A stretch of DNA of 34,305 nucleotides from Aestuariirhabdus haliotis (GCF_023509475.1 NZ_JAKSDZ010000032.1:1-34305), one strand, 5' to 3'; numbered from the stretch's first letter, positions 17,503-26,793 are shown. Notes: generated from the letters alone by a model not told the origin. Program-made: numbers and translations.

Positions 17503-18402
17503 GTGAGTTTAATTGCCTTTATGGGCGCCATCGAGACCGGACTGCTGTTCGGTCTCGTTGCTTTAGGCGTCTACATCTCGTTTCGTATTCTCGATTTTCC
17601 CGACCTCACCGTCGATGGCAGCTTCCCTCTGGGCGCAGCCATCAGCGCCACCGCTATCGTGGCCGGCATCAACCCCTGGCTCGCCACTGCCATGGCACTG
17701 GGTGGCGGCGCTCTGGCAGGTGCTTTGACCGCCTGGCTGAATGTGCGCCTGAAAATCCTGCATCTGTTGGCATCCATTCTGGTGATGATTGCCCTGTATT
17801 CGATCAACCTGCGCATCATGGGCAAGCCCAACGTTGCCCTGCTGGGCGAGACCACATTGCTGACACCGGTGGAAAACTGGGCCATGCCTTATTACTTCAG
17901 TATTCCGTTGGCGTTCACCGGCGTGGTGGCACTGACCATGGTGTTAGTGACCCTGTTTCTTAAATCCGAAATTGGTTTATCCATGCGCGCCACAGGTGCC
18001 AATGACCGCATGGCCCGAGCCCATGGCGTGGCTACCGGATGGATCACCATTGTCGGCATGGCACTGGCCAACGCACTGGTGGCATTGGCGGGTTCCTTGT
18101 TTGCCCAAAGCCAGGGCAGTGCTGATGTCACCATGGGAGTCGGGGTGATTGTTATCGGCCTGGCCGCGGTGATTGGTGGCGAGGCGATCATGTCGACTCG
18201 CACCGTTGTACTGGCAGTGGTCGCCTGTGTACTGGGAGCCATTCTGTATCGGCTGGCCATTGCCTTCGCACTCAACGCCGATTTTATTGGCCTCAAAGCC
18301 CAGGACCTGAACCTGATCACAGCGGCGCTGGTAACCATCGCTATCGTGCTGCCCGGTTTGAAAAAGAGCTGGTTCGGCAAGCGCAAAGGAGCCACCCCAT
18401 GA
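17503..18402 (+). CDS. ABC importer permease (BPD_transp_2 family)
   Basis: A 299-aa inner-membrane permease of the branched-chain-amino-acid/sugar type (PF02653) with about eight hydrophobic helices. It has the family stretches FPDLTVDGSFPLGAA near the N-terminus and GLAAVIGGEAIM near residues 218-229. The start is a GTG at 17503 with GAGGGG about 6 nt upstream. It lies 39 bp after the binding-protein gene, and its end overlaps the ATPase gene by 4 bp. A single permease implies a homodimeric channel. Confidence 0.92.
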   Translation: MSLIAFMGAIETGLLFGLVALGVYISFRILDFPDLTVDGSFPLGAAISATAIVAGINPWLATAMALGGGALAGALTAWLNVRLKILHLLASILVMIALYSINLRIMGKPNVALLGETTLLTPVENWAMPYYFSIPLAFTGVVALTMVLVTLFLKSEIGLSMRATGANDRMARAHGVATGWITIVGMALANALVALAGSLFAQSQGSADVTMGVGVIVIGLAAVIGGEAIMSTRTVVLAVVACVLGAILYRLAIAFALNADFIGLKAQDLNLITAALVTIAIVLPGLKKSWFGKRKGATP

Positions 18403-19193
18403 TCCAGCTAGACCAGGTGCGAGTGACCTTTAACCCCGGCACACCACTCGAAAACCCGGCGCTTCGCGGGCTCAGCCTGACGATTCCCGAAGGCCAGTTC
18501 GTAACCGTTATCGGCAGCAACGGCGCCGGTAAATCGACCCTGCTTAATGCGCTCTCCGGTGAAATCAGGATCGATAGCGGCCAGGTAAACATCGACGACC
18601 GGGATGTCACTCGCCTGCCAACCCATCGCCGCGCAAGTGATGTCGCTCGAGTCTTCCAGGACCCTATGGCGGGCACCTGTGAAAACCTCAGCATCGAGGA
18701 AAACCTGTCGCTGGCCATGCGTCGAGGTCGCAACAGAGGGCTGAGACTGGCCAACCGGAAAGAGTATCAGGCGCTGTTCTGTGAGCGCCTTTCAACCCTG
18801 GGACTGGGGCTGGAGAATCGGCTGGATGATCGTATGGGCCTGCTCTCCGGAGGGCAACGCCAAGCCGTCAGCCTGCTGATGGCCACCCTGCAACCGATGA
18901 AAATTCTATTGCTGGATGAGCACACCGCAGCGCTGGATCCGAAAACTGCCGACTTTGTCCTGCAACTGACGCAAGACATTATCGAGCAACAGCAACTCAC
19001 TGCGATGATGGTAACCCACAGCATGCGACAAGCACTGGATGTCGGCCACCGCACCCTGATGCTGCACGAAGGCCAGATTGCCTTCGACATCGCCGGTGAT
19101 AAACGGGACGGACTGGAAGTGGCTGACCTGCTTGAGCTGTTCGCCCGCAACAAAGGAGAAGAGCTGGCCGACGACAGCCTGTTACTGGGCTGA
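18399..19193 (+). CDS. ABC importer ATP-binding protein
   Basis: A 264-aa cytoplasmic ATPase that powers the importer. The Walker A motif GSNGAGKST is at 39-47, the Q-loop Gln at about 87 (VFQDP), the signature LSGGQ at 149-153, Walker B ILLLDE at 169-174, and the H-loop in MMVTHSM. It starts in the ATGA overlap with the permease and is the last gene of the operon. No terminator was seen in the 169 bp before the patatin gene. Confidence 0.93.
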   Translation: MIQLDQVRVTFNPGTPLENPALRGLSLTIPEGQFVTVIGSNGAGKSTLLNALSGEIRIDSGQVNIDDRDVTRLPTHRRASDVARVFQDPMAGTCENLSIEENLSLAMRRGRNRGLRLANRKEYQALFCERLSTLGLGLENRLDDRMGLLSGGQRQAVSLLMATLQPMKILLLDEHTAALDPKTADFVLQLTQDIIEQQQLTAMMVTHSMRQALDVGHRTLMLHEGQIAFDIAGDKRDGLEVADLLELFARNKGEELADDSLLLG

Positions 19194-19362
19194 CAACGGC
19201 TGGTAAAGCGCTAAGAAAATGACATCATCATAGGCTCACTCTCTCAGGTATCACGCCGATTGATGGTGGGCTATCCAGCTCTTTCATCTCGGGCGCCCTG
19301 ACTTCTGCCAACTGGTAAAATAGGGTTCATTCCTGTTGATTGATCTCCCGAGGCTTTTATAG

Positions 19363-20436
19363 ATGTCTGCCCTTCATTTCTATGCCGGCGATGACGCCCG
19401 CAACCGTATCAACCAGTACGGCTTGCAAGCCCAGCATGTGAAAGCCATGGTCGGCGCATCCGGTGGCCCCAAATGGCTGATGCTACGGGAGATCGACCGT
19501 TACCTGCTGTCCCAGTTCTTCCCGGCCAGCGAACAGCCCGTGCAATTGCTGGGCTCTTCCATCGGCAGCTGGCGCTTTGCCTGTTACGCGACTCAAGACC
19601 CCTTGCAAGCATTCGAGCGCTTCGAGCAAGCCTATGTTAATCAACGCTATGAGACCAAGCCGACGCCGGCTGAGGTCAGCCAGGTCAGCTACGCCCTACT
19701 GGAACAATTGCTAGGCCCAGGCGGCGCAGGCCATGCCGTGAAAAACCCTCGCTTTTTACTCAACATCATGGCGGTTCGTGCCAGAGGCCTGTGTGCATCC
19801 GAGCGCCAGGGCGTGCTAACCACCGGCGTGGTGTTGGCGGCCCTGGGCAATCTGGCCAGCCGTCGCAGTCTGGGTTTGAGTTTTGAACGGGCGCTGTTCA
19901 GTACCGACCCCGGCAATACGCCCTTCAAACAGCTACAGGATCTTCCTCACGGTATTCATCCACTGACAGGTCGCAACCTGGTTCAGGCACTGATGGCGAC
20001 GGCATCGATTCCGCTGGTGATGTCAGGTGTCGACAATATAGAACAGGCCCCCGAGGGTATTTACCGCGATGGCGGCATCACCGACTATCATTTCGACATT
20101 CCGTTTCTGCAAGAACCGGGCATTGTGCTTTATCCGCACTTCTCCCCTCGGGTCGCCCCGGGCTGGTTCGACAAGGCTCTCAAATGGCGCCAGCCCAGCG
20201 AGTCAAACTACCGTAATGTCTTGCTGATAACACCGAGTCCCGATTTCATCGCCAGCCTGCCCGGGGGCAAAATTCCTGACCGTAACGACTTTATGAAGCT
20301 GAGTAACGACGAACGAATTGCGCGCTGGAATAAGGTGCTTGTTATGACACGTCAACTGGCGGATGAGCTACATGACACACTGTCACAAAACAGGTTGAGC
20401 TCTCAATTGAGACCTTTGCCGTTCACTCCGCATTAA
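19363..20436 (+). CDS. Patatin-like phospholipase family protein
   Basis: A 357-aa predicted serine acyl hydrolase. The oxyanion-type GASGGPKW is at 31-38, the nucleophile elbow G-S-Ser66-I-G at 64-68, and the catalytic Asp236 in YRDGGITDYHF, which together give the Ser-Asp dyad of patatins. No signal peptide or membrane helix is seen, so it is probably cytoplasmic. GAGG about 9 nt before the ATG supports the start. It is convergent with a PlsC-like acyltransferase, so lipid remodelling is a reasonable but untested theme. The substrate cannot be told from sequence. Confidence 0.88.
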   Translation: MSALHFYAGDDARNRINQYGLQAQHVKAMVGASGGPKWLMLREIDRYLLSQFFPASEQPVQLLGSSIGSWRFACYATQDPLQAFERFEQAYVNQRYETKPTPAEVSQVSYALLEQLLGPGGAGHAVKNPRFLLNIMAVRARGLCASERQGVLTTGVVLAALGNLASRRSLGLSFERALFSTDPGNTPFKQLQDLPHGIHPLTGRNLVQALMATASIPLVMSGVDNIEQAPEGIYRDGGITDYHFDIPFLQEPGIVLYPHFSPRVAPGWFDKALKWRQPSESNYRNVLLITPSPDFIASLPGGKIPDRNDFMKLSNDERIARWNKVLVMTRQLADELHDTLSQNRLSSQLRPLPFTPH

Positions 20437-20512
20437 CGAGCTCTCGGCTCAGGCCACCTCGGAAGGGTGACCCGACCATCAGGAGATTTATTGACTTGCA
20501 GGGCGAGATGGC

Positions 20513-21094
20513 TCAACTCTGGTGTTGTTGGCGACGCTTCTCTTTCATATCGGCGTAAATACGTTTGATCTCGATGATATCAGCATCGATGTCGCCAGTT
20601 GGATAGAAAGTAGGGCCAAAGCCACCGGTTTTCGTCGTGTAGTCGACAAAACCCAGGGCAATGGGAACCCCGGCTCCGTGGGCGATATGATAAAAACCGG
20701 TCTTCCATTTATCGACCTTGGAGCGGGTTCCTTCCGGTGGGATCGTCACCACCAGCTCATCATTCTTGTTAAAGGTTTCGATCACCTGCTCAACCATATT
20801 GTTGGAACGGCTGCGATTGATAGCAATACCTCCCATCCAACGCATCAATGGTCCCATCGGGCCACGAAACAGGGACTGCTTGCCCATCCAGAAGATCTTG
20901 AAGCGGAAGATCACCGCCATCGACATGGTGATGGGGAAATCCCAGTTGGTCGTATGGGGGACGGCGATCAAAACGTATTTGGATTCTTCCGGTGGCCGGC
21001 CTTCCAGCTTCCACCCGGCCAATTTCAAAATAATCCAGGCCAGGCCATAGCCCACTTGCGACAAGATGGGCGTGTCGTAAACCGTCATTCTCAT
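20513..21094 (-). CDS. PlsC-like lysophospholipid/glycerol-phosphate acyltransferase
   Basis: A 193-aa acyltransferase with the HX4D catalytic motif (His47-Asp52, PHTTNWD) and the PPEGTRSK block that binds the phosphoglycerol part. An N-terminal hydrophobic segment (about 12-28) anchors it to the membrane. It is shorter than typical PlsC (about 245 aa) and belongs to the compact family with HTTNWDFP. I chose the ATG at 21094, preceded by AAGG. A second Met two codons on is equally possible. The open frame runs 63 codons further upstream, without family similarity. Confidence 0.87.
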   Translation of the reverse strand: MRMTVYDTPILSQVGYGLAWIILKLAGWKLEGRPPEESKYVLIAVPHTTNWDFPITMSMAVIFRFKIFWMGKQSLFRGPMGPLMRWMGGIAINRSRSNNMVEQVIETFNKNDELVVTIPPEGTRSKVDKWKTGFYHIAHGAGVPIALGFVDYTTKTGGFGPTFYPTGDIDADIIEIKRIYADMKEKRRQQHQS

Positions 21095-21831
21095 AATAAA
21101 GCCTTGATAACCCGCCCCACTGGTACGGAAAAGTAAAGGTGGCAATCGCCATTGGGTGATTGCATGAAAGGCCGCTACCCTGGTGCCCAACTCTGCAGGT
21201 ATCGCCGAAGCTGAAAGCGATTGTAGAGAAAAACACTGGTCGTGCCATTTAACGGCGGTTCTATAGCAGAAACCGCGCCCCATAGAGGTATCCGTACCAC
21301 TCGAGCGGGCGCGATAGTATCACGAAGTCAACAGCACACCCATAACCTCGGTCAACAGAAACACCTACCAAGCTTGACAGCTACCGGCAGAGATTGATTA
21401 CACTGGTAACCGGTTTGTCTATCCGGCAACCCAGAACAGCCCTCACAAGGGGCCTCCAATAAGAACAGTGTTAACAAACACAAGTATCATCGACTGCTCG
21501 CTACCCGCGAGACAGCGAGGAACCTAATATGACGACTATCCATTGCACTACTACCCATATCACTCGGGTCTTAGCTAACTCTAGCTCAACCGCACGCCTC
21601 TCTCCTGCGTTATCACTAGCCAGGCAATCAGATACCGGCCCCGCTCCGGCATTCCGGGTCTTATAGTCCCTCTGCATCGAGTATTAGCCTGCTTGCAGGC
21701 ATTCGTATTCCGGTTTGTTATCAAGCTCGAATCGTTGCTGCATCAATCAATTGCCACGCATTCCACCCGACGGCCTATTATTTATACTGCCACCACGTGC
21801 AGACCGTCGCCCTGAGAAACAGGAGATTCGC
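21095..21831. other. Long intergenic region (737 bp) before leucine dehydrogenase
   Basis: This is the largest gene-free stretch in the window, between the divergent acyltransferase and leucine dehydrogenase genes. It holds promoters for both, a possible 45-codon reading frame with a ribosome site (21529-21666), and a short hairpin GCCTGC/GCAGGC around 21687-21700. No repeat-family copy, RNA gene or pseudogene remnant was recognised. Confidence 0.5.
21529..21666 (+). CDS. Possible small ORF / leader peptide upstream of leucine dehydrogenase
   Basis: A 45-codon frame from ATG 21529, with GAGGA about 6 nt before it, ends at TAG 21664-21666, some 165 bp before leucine dehydrogenase. The peptide (MTTIHCTTTHITRVLAN...) is rich in Thr and Ser, with no membrane segment and no run of one regulatory codon. 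It may be a chance frame. The ribosome site is the only positive evidence. Confidence 0.15.
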   Translation: MTTIHCTTTHITRVLANSSSTARLSPALSLARQSDTGPAPAFRVL

Positions 21832-22893
21832 ATGTCCGTATTTAGCCACCCCGATTTCGACCAACACGAGAACGTCCATTTCTGCTTTGACCCCGAAACC
21901 GGGCTCAAGGCAATCATCGCCATTCATAATACCAACCTGGGCCCCGCATTGGGCGGCTGCCGTATGTATCCCTACGCCAACGATGAGCAAGCCCTGCGCG
22001 ATGTTCTGCGCCTGTCTCGCGGTATGACCTACAAATCCGCCGTTGCCGAACTGCCTTTAGGCGGCGGCAAATCGGTCATCATTGGAGACCCTCGTCAACA
22101 CAAGACCGAACACCTGCTGAGGGCCATGGGACGCTTTATCGACCAGGTCGGGGGCCGCTATATTGCCGCAGAAGATTCTGGCACCAGCGTTCCCGACCTG
22201 CGCACCATGGCACTGGAAACCAAACATGTCAGTGGGATCGCCGACCGTCAGGGCATCGACGGTAAACCCGCCCAGGGTGACCCTTCCCCGGCTACGGCCT
22301 ACGGCGTCTTTGTCGGACTCAAGGCCGCGGTTAAGCAACAACTGGGCAGCGACTCCCTGAGCGGACTCAAGGTTGCCATTCAGGGCTTGGGAAATGTGGG
22401 CTACCGTCTCGCACGTCATCTGCACGAAGCCGGTGCCGAGCTCTGGGTCTGCGACCTGTATGCCGAACAGGAGCAACGGGCAGCAGAAGAATTCAATGCA
22501 ACCATCGTCAAAGGCAGCGATATTTTTTCGTTGCCCGTCGACCTTTTTGCCCCCTGCGCCATGGGTGCCGTGATCAACGCCGATACACTACCGATGCTAA
22601 AGGCACGCATTATTGCCGGCGCTGCGAACAATCAGTTGTGGGACGAAACCTTTGATGCTCGCCTGCAGGAACGCGGCATTCTCTACGCTCCGGATTTCGT
22701 GCTCAACGCCGGCGGTATTATCGATATTCATTACGAACGCAGCGGTTACGATGCGGCCAAATCCCGAGCCCATGTGGAAAGAATCGCCGACAACCTGAGC
22801 GCTATTTTCGAACGTTCTAGTAATGAACAAAAGCCGCCTGGTGACGTCGCTTTGCGCATCGCCGAAGAACGCTTTGTTCTAAAGACACCTTAA
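21832..22893 (+). CDS. ldh: Leucine dehydrogenase (Glu/Leu/Phe/Val dehydrogenase family)
   Basis: NAD-dependent oxidative deamination of leucine and other branched-chain amino acids to their 2-oxo acids. The 353-aa protein has the family's two active-site lysines, Lys68 (MTYKSA) and Lys80 ([13 protein letters not shown]), the same numbering as in the Bacillus enzyme. A Rossmann NAD-binding motif ([13 protein letters not shown]) follows. The ATG at 21832 is preceded by AGGAG at good spacing. The open frame begins 39 codons earlier, without support. Valine dehydrogenase is a possible alternative activity. The acyl-CoA dehydrogenase gene follows 132 bp downstream. Confidence 0.9.
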   Translation: MSVFSHPDFDQHENVHFCFDPETGLKAIIAIHNTNLGPALGGCRMYPYANDEQALRDVLRLSRGMTYKSAVAELPLGGGKSVIIGDPRQHKTEHLLRAMGRFIDQVGGRYIAAEDSGTSVPDLRTMALETKHVSGIADRQGIDGKPAQGDPSPATAYGVFVGLKAAVKQQLGSDSLSGLKVAIQGLGNVGYRLARHLHEAGAELWVCDLYAEQEQRAAEEFNATIVKGSDIFSLPVDLFAPCAMGAVINADTLPMLKARIIAGAANNQLWDETFDARLQERGILYAPDFVLNAGGIIDIHYERSGYDAAKSRAHVERIADNLSAIFERSSNEQKPPGDVALRIAEERFVLKTP

Positions 22894-22927
22894 GCCCTTC
22901 ATTCACCAGTGTGATAAATCGACATAA

Positions 22928-22951
22928 ATGGCGCTGCCGATGCAGCGCCAT
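22928..22951 (+). terminator. Perfect 10-bp hairpin between leucine and acyl-CoA dehydrogenase genes
   Basis: ATGGCGCTGC pairs with GCAGCGCCAT around a 4-nt loop, 35 bp past the stop codon. There is no T-run, so termination would be weak. It may instead stabilise the mRNA end. Confidence 0.4.
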
Positions 22952-23025
22952 GTCGCCATGCTATAGTCATCGCGAACCCGAATGCCCGACCCCAAGACCT
23001 AATAACGGCTGCTGCGGAGACCGCC

Positions 23026-24831
23026 ATGACTGACCAGTTACTCAATGATCGCGACATCGAATTTATGCTCTACGAGCTGCTCGATACCGAACAACTGCTT
23101 AACCGAGAGCGCTATCAGGAACACTCTCGCGAAGTCTTTAACGCGACCCTTGATACGGCCAAAACCATCGCACAGAAATTCTTCGCCAATCACAACACCA
23201 AAGGCGACGCTAACGAACCCACGTTCGATGGCGAAAATGTGCACCTGATTCCCGAAACCAAAGCCGCCTGGGATGCCTTTGCCGAGGCAGGCTTTCTGGC
23301 CGCCCATTACGATTTCGAAGAGGGTGGCCTGCAGATGCCCGAGATTATTCTGCGCAGCGCCATGTCCTATATCACCGCCGCCAACGTGGCATCGACCGGA
23401 TACCCTTTCCTCACCATCGGAGCTGCCAATTTGATTCACACCTTTGGCAGTGACGAACAAAAAGCCCTGTATCTTCCCCCCATGCAGGATGGCCGTTTTG
23501 CCGGCACCATGGCATTGACCGAACCGGGACAGGGATCGGCACTGGCGGATATTATTACCACCGCACGACCGCAGGAGGATGGTAGCTACCGACTGTTCGG
23601 CCAAAAGATGTATATCTCCGGAGGAGACCAGTCACTGACCGAGAATATCGTGCACATGGTATTGGCCAAGATCGAAGGGGCTCCCGCCGGAGCCAAGGGC
23701 ATTTCGCTGTTTATTTGTCCCAAGGTTCTGGTCAATGAAGACGGTTCATTGGGCGAACGTAACGATGTGGCTCTGGCGGGTCTGCTGCATAAAATGGGCT
23801 ATCGTAATACGACCTCCACCGTGCTCAACTTTGGTGAGCAAGAGGGCGCCAAAGCCTGGTTGGTGGGTGAGCCTCACAAAGGCCTGGCCTATATGTTCCA
23901 GATGATGAACGAAGCCCGTATTGGGGTTGGCCTGGGTGCTTCTATCCTGGGTTATCAAGGCTATAACTATTCGCTGGATTACGCCCGCCAACGCCCCCAG
24001 GGCCGACTGCCATCCAATCGCGATCCGGAATCCAAGCAGATCAATATCGTTCAGCACGCTGATGTACGCCGCATGTTGCTGGCTCAAAAAGCCTATTGCG
24101 AAGGCTCGATGGCGCTCTGCTTGTTCGCCAGTTCATTGTTTGAGGACAGCAATACCGCTCCCGATGAAGCAGAACGCAAGCAGGCTTTCACATTGCTCGA
24201 CCTGCTGACACCGGTGGTAAAATCCTTCCCTTCCCGTTACGGCCTGAAAGCCAACGAGATGGCAATTCAGGTGTTAGGTGGCGCCGGGTATATTCGCGAG
24301 TATCCCGTGGAACAGTACTACCGCGATAACCGCCTGAACCCTATTCACGAGGGCACCGAAGCGATTCATGGCCTGGACCTGCTGGGGCGCAAGATCCCCA
24401 TGGGCAATATGACGGGCTATCAACTTTTTTCCAAGACTCTGCGTGAAGACCTGCAAACAGCAGCCGAGCTTCCCCAACTGGAAGCGTTAGGCAACAAACT
24501 TGGTGACGCCCTGAAACTGCTCGATCAAACCACCATGACCTTATTGAGCCGGCTGGCCAAGGAAACCGACCTGGCACTGGCTAACGCGACCCTCTACCTG
24601 GATATGTTTGGCCGTGTCGTGGTCGCCTGGATGTGGATCAAACAGGCAATGGCAGCTTCTCGAGGCCTGGAACAATGCCAACAGGATTCCCCTGACCACA
24701 ACTTCTACCAGGGCAAACTACAGGCAGCTCGCTACTATGTGAATTGGGAGCTACCCGAGATCCAGCCGCTGGCCGAGCGTTTGCAATCATTCGCCCCCGA
24801 AGCCTTTGAAATGCAGGATGAGTGGTTCTAG
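23026..24831 (+). CDS. Large acyl-CoA dehydrogenase (DmdC-like, with C-terminal extension)
   Basis: A 601-aa FAD-dependent acyl-CoA dehydrogenase that introduces an alpha-beta double bond into an acyl-CoA. The middle domain carries MALTEPGQGSALADI (about 162-176), and the FAD/catalytic C-domain has IQVLGGAGYIREYPVEQYYRD. The catalytic base is Glu442 in PIHEGTEAIHGLDLLGRK. The last 130 residues form the extension of the 600-aa subfamily, which includes DmdC-type enzymes acting on methylthiopropionyl-CoA and others acting on fatty acyl-CoAs. The genes expected beside dmdC are absent, so the substrate is open. GCGGAG precedes the ATG. Confidence 0.92.
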   Translation: MTDQLLNDRDIEFMLYELLDTEQLLNRERYQEHSREVFNATLDTAKTIAQKFFANHNTKGDANEPTFDGENVHLIPETKAAWDAFAEAGFLAAHYDFEEGGLQMPEIILRSAMSYITAANVASTGYPFLTIGAANLIHTFGSDEQKALYLPPMQDGRFAGTMALTEPGQGSALADIITTARPQEDGSYRLFGQKMYISGGDQSLTENIVHMVLAKIEGAPAGAKGISLFICPKVLVNEDGSLGERNDVALAGLLHKMGYRNTTSTVLNFGEQEGAKAWLVGEPHKGLAYMFQMMNEARIGVGLGASILGYQGYNYSLDYARQRPQGRLPSNRDPESKQINIVQHADVRRMLLAQKAYCEGSMALCLFASSLFEDSNTAPDEAERKQAFTLLDLLTPVVKSFPSRYGLKANEMAIQVLGGAGYIREYPVEQYYRDNRLNPIHEGTEAIHGLDLLGRKIPMGNMTGYQLFSKTLREDLQTAAELPQLEALGNKLGDALKLLDQTTMTLLSRLAKETDLALANATLYLDMFGRVVVAWMWIKQAMAASRGLEQCQQDSPDHNFYQGKLQAARYYVNWELPEIQPLAERLQSFAPEAFEMQDEWF

Positions 24832-24869
24832 CTCACCTTATCTTCGGGCTTCTTACTGAAGTGTTTTAC

Positions 24870-24900
24870 AGATCATCGGCCACTTGCGGGCCGATGATCT
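24870..24900 (+). terminator. Strong 12-bp hairpin after the acyl-CoA dehydrogenase gene
   Basis: AGATCATCGGCC pairs perfectly with GGCCGATGATCT around a 7-nt loop, 38 bp past the stop codon. The usual T-run is missing. Position and strength still suggest transcription termination or 3'-end protection. Confidence 0.55.
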
Positions 24901-25042
24901 ATAGCCAACCGAAAACAAACGGCCTGTTTTCACGCTACTTTCAGCCCCCCTTCTCAGCCTTCTTACACCCGCCTCTCCGCATTCCTCTGCATTTTTGCGA
25001 TAAACACCTTACCGCATTGATTCGAATGACCCGTGCGGCTGA

Positions 25043-25086
25043 TATCCATCTATGTGATCGTTAAAAAAACATCGTATAGATGGATA
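25043..25086. repeat. 11-bp perfect inverted repeat with 22-nt spacer
   Basis: TATCCATCTAT at 25043-25053 is the exact reverse complement of ATAGATGGATA at 25076-25086. The spacer contains seven consecutive A. It lies 171 bp upstream of the MBL-fold gene and may be an operator pair or an RNA hairpin. Confidence 0.5.
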
Positions 25087-25257
25087 GCGCCATAGAGTTT
25101 TACTATCACCACCATCGATAAAATCTAATACCCAAGACCCTCCATCACACCTAGCCTGTAAAAAACGGGTTTCTCGAGGCACGGGTTACGCCTATTATTT
25201 GACTGATCATTCAAGAATTGCAAAACAATGAACAATACCTAGCAAAAGGGACACACC

Positions 25258-26247
25258 ATGCAGACATCCATTCGATCCATCATTCGCTCAACCCTGTTAA
25301 CCAGCGTCCTGCTACCGCTCGCAGCTGTGGGGTCTTACGCCAGCGCCAGTGATAGCGTTAAAGTCACGCCCTTGGGCGGTCAACCCGGTGAGTTCTGCCG
25401 ACTCGACCGAGCGATGGTTTTCGAAGATCCCAACGGAACTCGCATCCTCTATGACGCCGGAATGACCGTAGCGGGCGCTGATGACCCACGCCTGGGCAAT
25501 ATCGATATTGTGCTGGTGAGTCATATGCATGGGGATCACCTGGGTAGCAAACACACCTCTGGCGCCGGGGCCGGAACCTGCGCCAAACCCGACCTGTCCG
25601 TAAATGCCCTGCCTCTGTCCAACAGCGTCAAGATTGCCGTCGCGAAAAACGCCAAAATGGTAACCGGCAGCGAAATGCCTGCGTTCTTCGCAGCCAAGAT
25701 TAAAGAAGCGGGAGGGGATCCGAAAAACTCCCTACTGGTTCGTTTCGGCGCCAACAAAAGTGTCGGGGGTGTCCACATCACAACGGTTCCTGCCGTGCAC
25801 AGCAACGGGGTCGGGCACGAATACATCGGTGGCAGTCTGGGTGAGTCGATGAAGATGGCCGGTATCAAGGCCTACGTTGGCCCTCCTACCGGTTACGTCC
25901 TCACCTTCAGCAACGGCCTGGTGACCTACCTTTCCGGTGATACCGGTATTACCGCCGAACAGGATACCGTCGTGCGAGGACATTACGGCGCCGAACTGGT
26001 GGTAATGAATATCGGCGACACCTACACGACCGGACCCTCTCAGGCGGCCTATGTCATTAATGACCTGATCAAGCCAATGGCCGTCATTCCTTCCCATGCT
26101 AACGAGGAGGCCACCAAGGATGGCAAAGTAATCGAGGGTACCCGTACCGCAGAATTTATCGCTGCCACCAACACGCCAGTGCATGTGCCACTGAGCGACA
26201 AAACCCTGTCCTTCGATGGCGACGGCAAATGTATTGCGGGCTGCTAG
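25258..26247 (+). CDS. Exported metallo-beta-lactamase-fold hydrolase
   Basis: A 329-aa periplasmic metallohydrolase. A signal peptide (LLTSVLLPLAAVGSYASA, cleavage about residue 30) precedes an MBL fold with the zinc motif HMHGDH (His89, His91, Asp93, His94). Further metal-ligand candidates are the His of TVPAVHSNG, the Asp of YLSGDTG and the His of IPSHANEEA. The overall pattern resembles UlaG/L-ascorbate-6-P-lactonase-like members rather than class B antibiotic-degrading lactamases. The substrate is unknown. AAAGGGA stands before the ATG, and a strong terminator follows at 26269-26306, so it is monocistronic. Confidence 0.88.
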   Translation: MQTSIRSIIRSTLLTSVLLPLAAVGSYASASDSVKVTPLGGQPGEFCRLDRAMVFEDPNGTRILYDAGMTVAGADDPRLGNIDIVLVSHMHGDHLGSKHTSGAGAGTCAKPDLSVNALPLSNSVKIAVAKNAKMVTGSEMPAFFAAKIKEAGGDPKNSLLVRFGANKSVGGVHITTVPAVHSNGVGHEYIGGSLGESMKMAGIKAYVGPPTGYVLTFSNGLVTYLSGDTGITAEQDTVVRGHYGAELVVMNIGDTYTTGPSQAAYVINDLIKPMAVIPSHANEEATKDGKVIEGTRTAEFIAATNTPVHVPLSDKTLSFDGDGKCIAGC

Positions 26248-26268
26248 CCCTCATTCGATAACCCGTTG

Positions 26269-26306
26269 AAAGCCCTTTAAACACCGACTATTTAAAGGGC
26301 TTTTTT
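26269..26306 (+). terminator. Rho-independent terminator of the MBL-fold gene
   Basis: A 13-bp stem (AAAGCCCTTTAAA / TTTAAAGGGCTTT) with a 9-nt loop, followed by further T residues. It is the strongest intrinsic terminator in the window. Confidence 0.92.
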
Positions 26307-26348
26307 GTCAGCTTTGAAAATAGAACCATGGCTTCTTATCTTCAAATA

Positions 26349-26702
26349 CTATTTGGAAACCGTGCTTTCATTGACATACCAGATACCGTTTTTCTGATGA
26401 ATACCGACAACAATCAGAGCTTCGTTTTTCTCATAGTAGGCTCGCCAAACAAACCGTAAGCAGCCTGGTCGGTCGTCATCCTTAAAGCCGTTTAATGCAC
26501 CTAAAAAATCCCGACGCTGATAGGGTCCCAACTCATCACGCATCAATGCAGTATCTTTAAGAAAATCATCCTTGCCAAAATCTTCCAGGTCCGATTTTTC
26601 AAATCGACAGACAAATCCCTCATAGTCTTCGTCTCGATCCGCCTTAAGCATTTCAGTGAGATACTCCTCTGCAACCCCTAATGCTTCCTTGTTGTTTTCC
26701 AT
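26349..26702 (-). CDS. Small hypothetical protein, NTF2-like appearance
   Basis: A 117-aa acidic cytoplasmic protein that I do not recognise by name. The N-terminal helix (EALGVAEEYLTEMLKADRDEDYEGFVCRF) and the ending with an aromatic strand (IVVGIHQKNGIWYVNES) resemble small NTF2/SnoaL-like proteins. AGGAA 6 nt before the ATG supports the start. A MITE-like element (26794-26953) lies 91 bp upstream and could affect its promoter. Confidence 0.7.
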   Translation of the reverse strand: MENNKEALGVAEEYLTEMLKADRDEDYEGFVCRFEKSDLEDFGKDDFLKDTALMRDELGPYQRRDFLGALNGFKDDDRPGCLRFVWRAYYEKNEALIVVGIHQKNGIWYVNESTVSK

Positions 26703-26793
26703 TCTTAGTTCCTAAAATCGGCCAATGATCTTGATTATTCATTCATCGAGCGTTGTCTACTCACTGCTCACCTGCCAACCACCATAAAGTTAA

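Larger units (their letters stand above)
24832..25257. other. Intergenic region before the MBL-fold protein gene
   Basis: 426 bp holding the hairpin at 24870-24900 and an 11-bp inverted repeat with a 22-nt spacer at 25043-25086. The rest shows no gene. The 80-codon frame at 24822-25064 overlaps the hairpin, starts inside the preceding gene and has no protein features, so it is not called. Confidence 0.5.

Noticed and set aside
24822-25064. 80-codon plus-strand frame after the acyl-CoA dehydrogenase
   Set aside because: It starts inside the preceding gene, crosses the 24870-24900 hairpin and shows no domain or signal. Probably chance.
25258-26247. Antibiotic-resistance beta-lactamase
   Set aside because: It has the MBL fold and zinc motif, but its overall pattern is closer to general MBL hydrolases of the UlaG type. 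The fold alone does not imply drug resistance.
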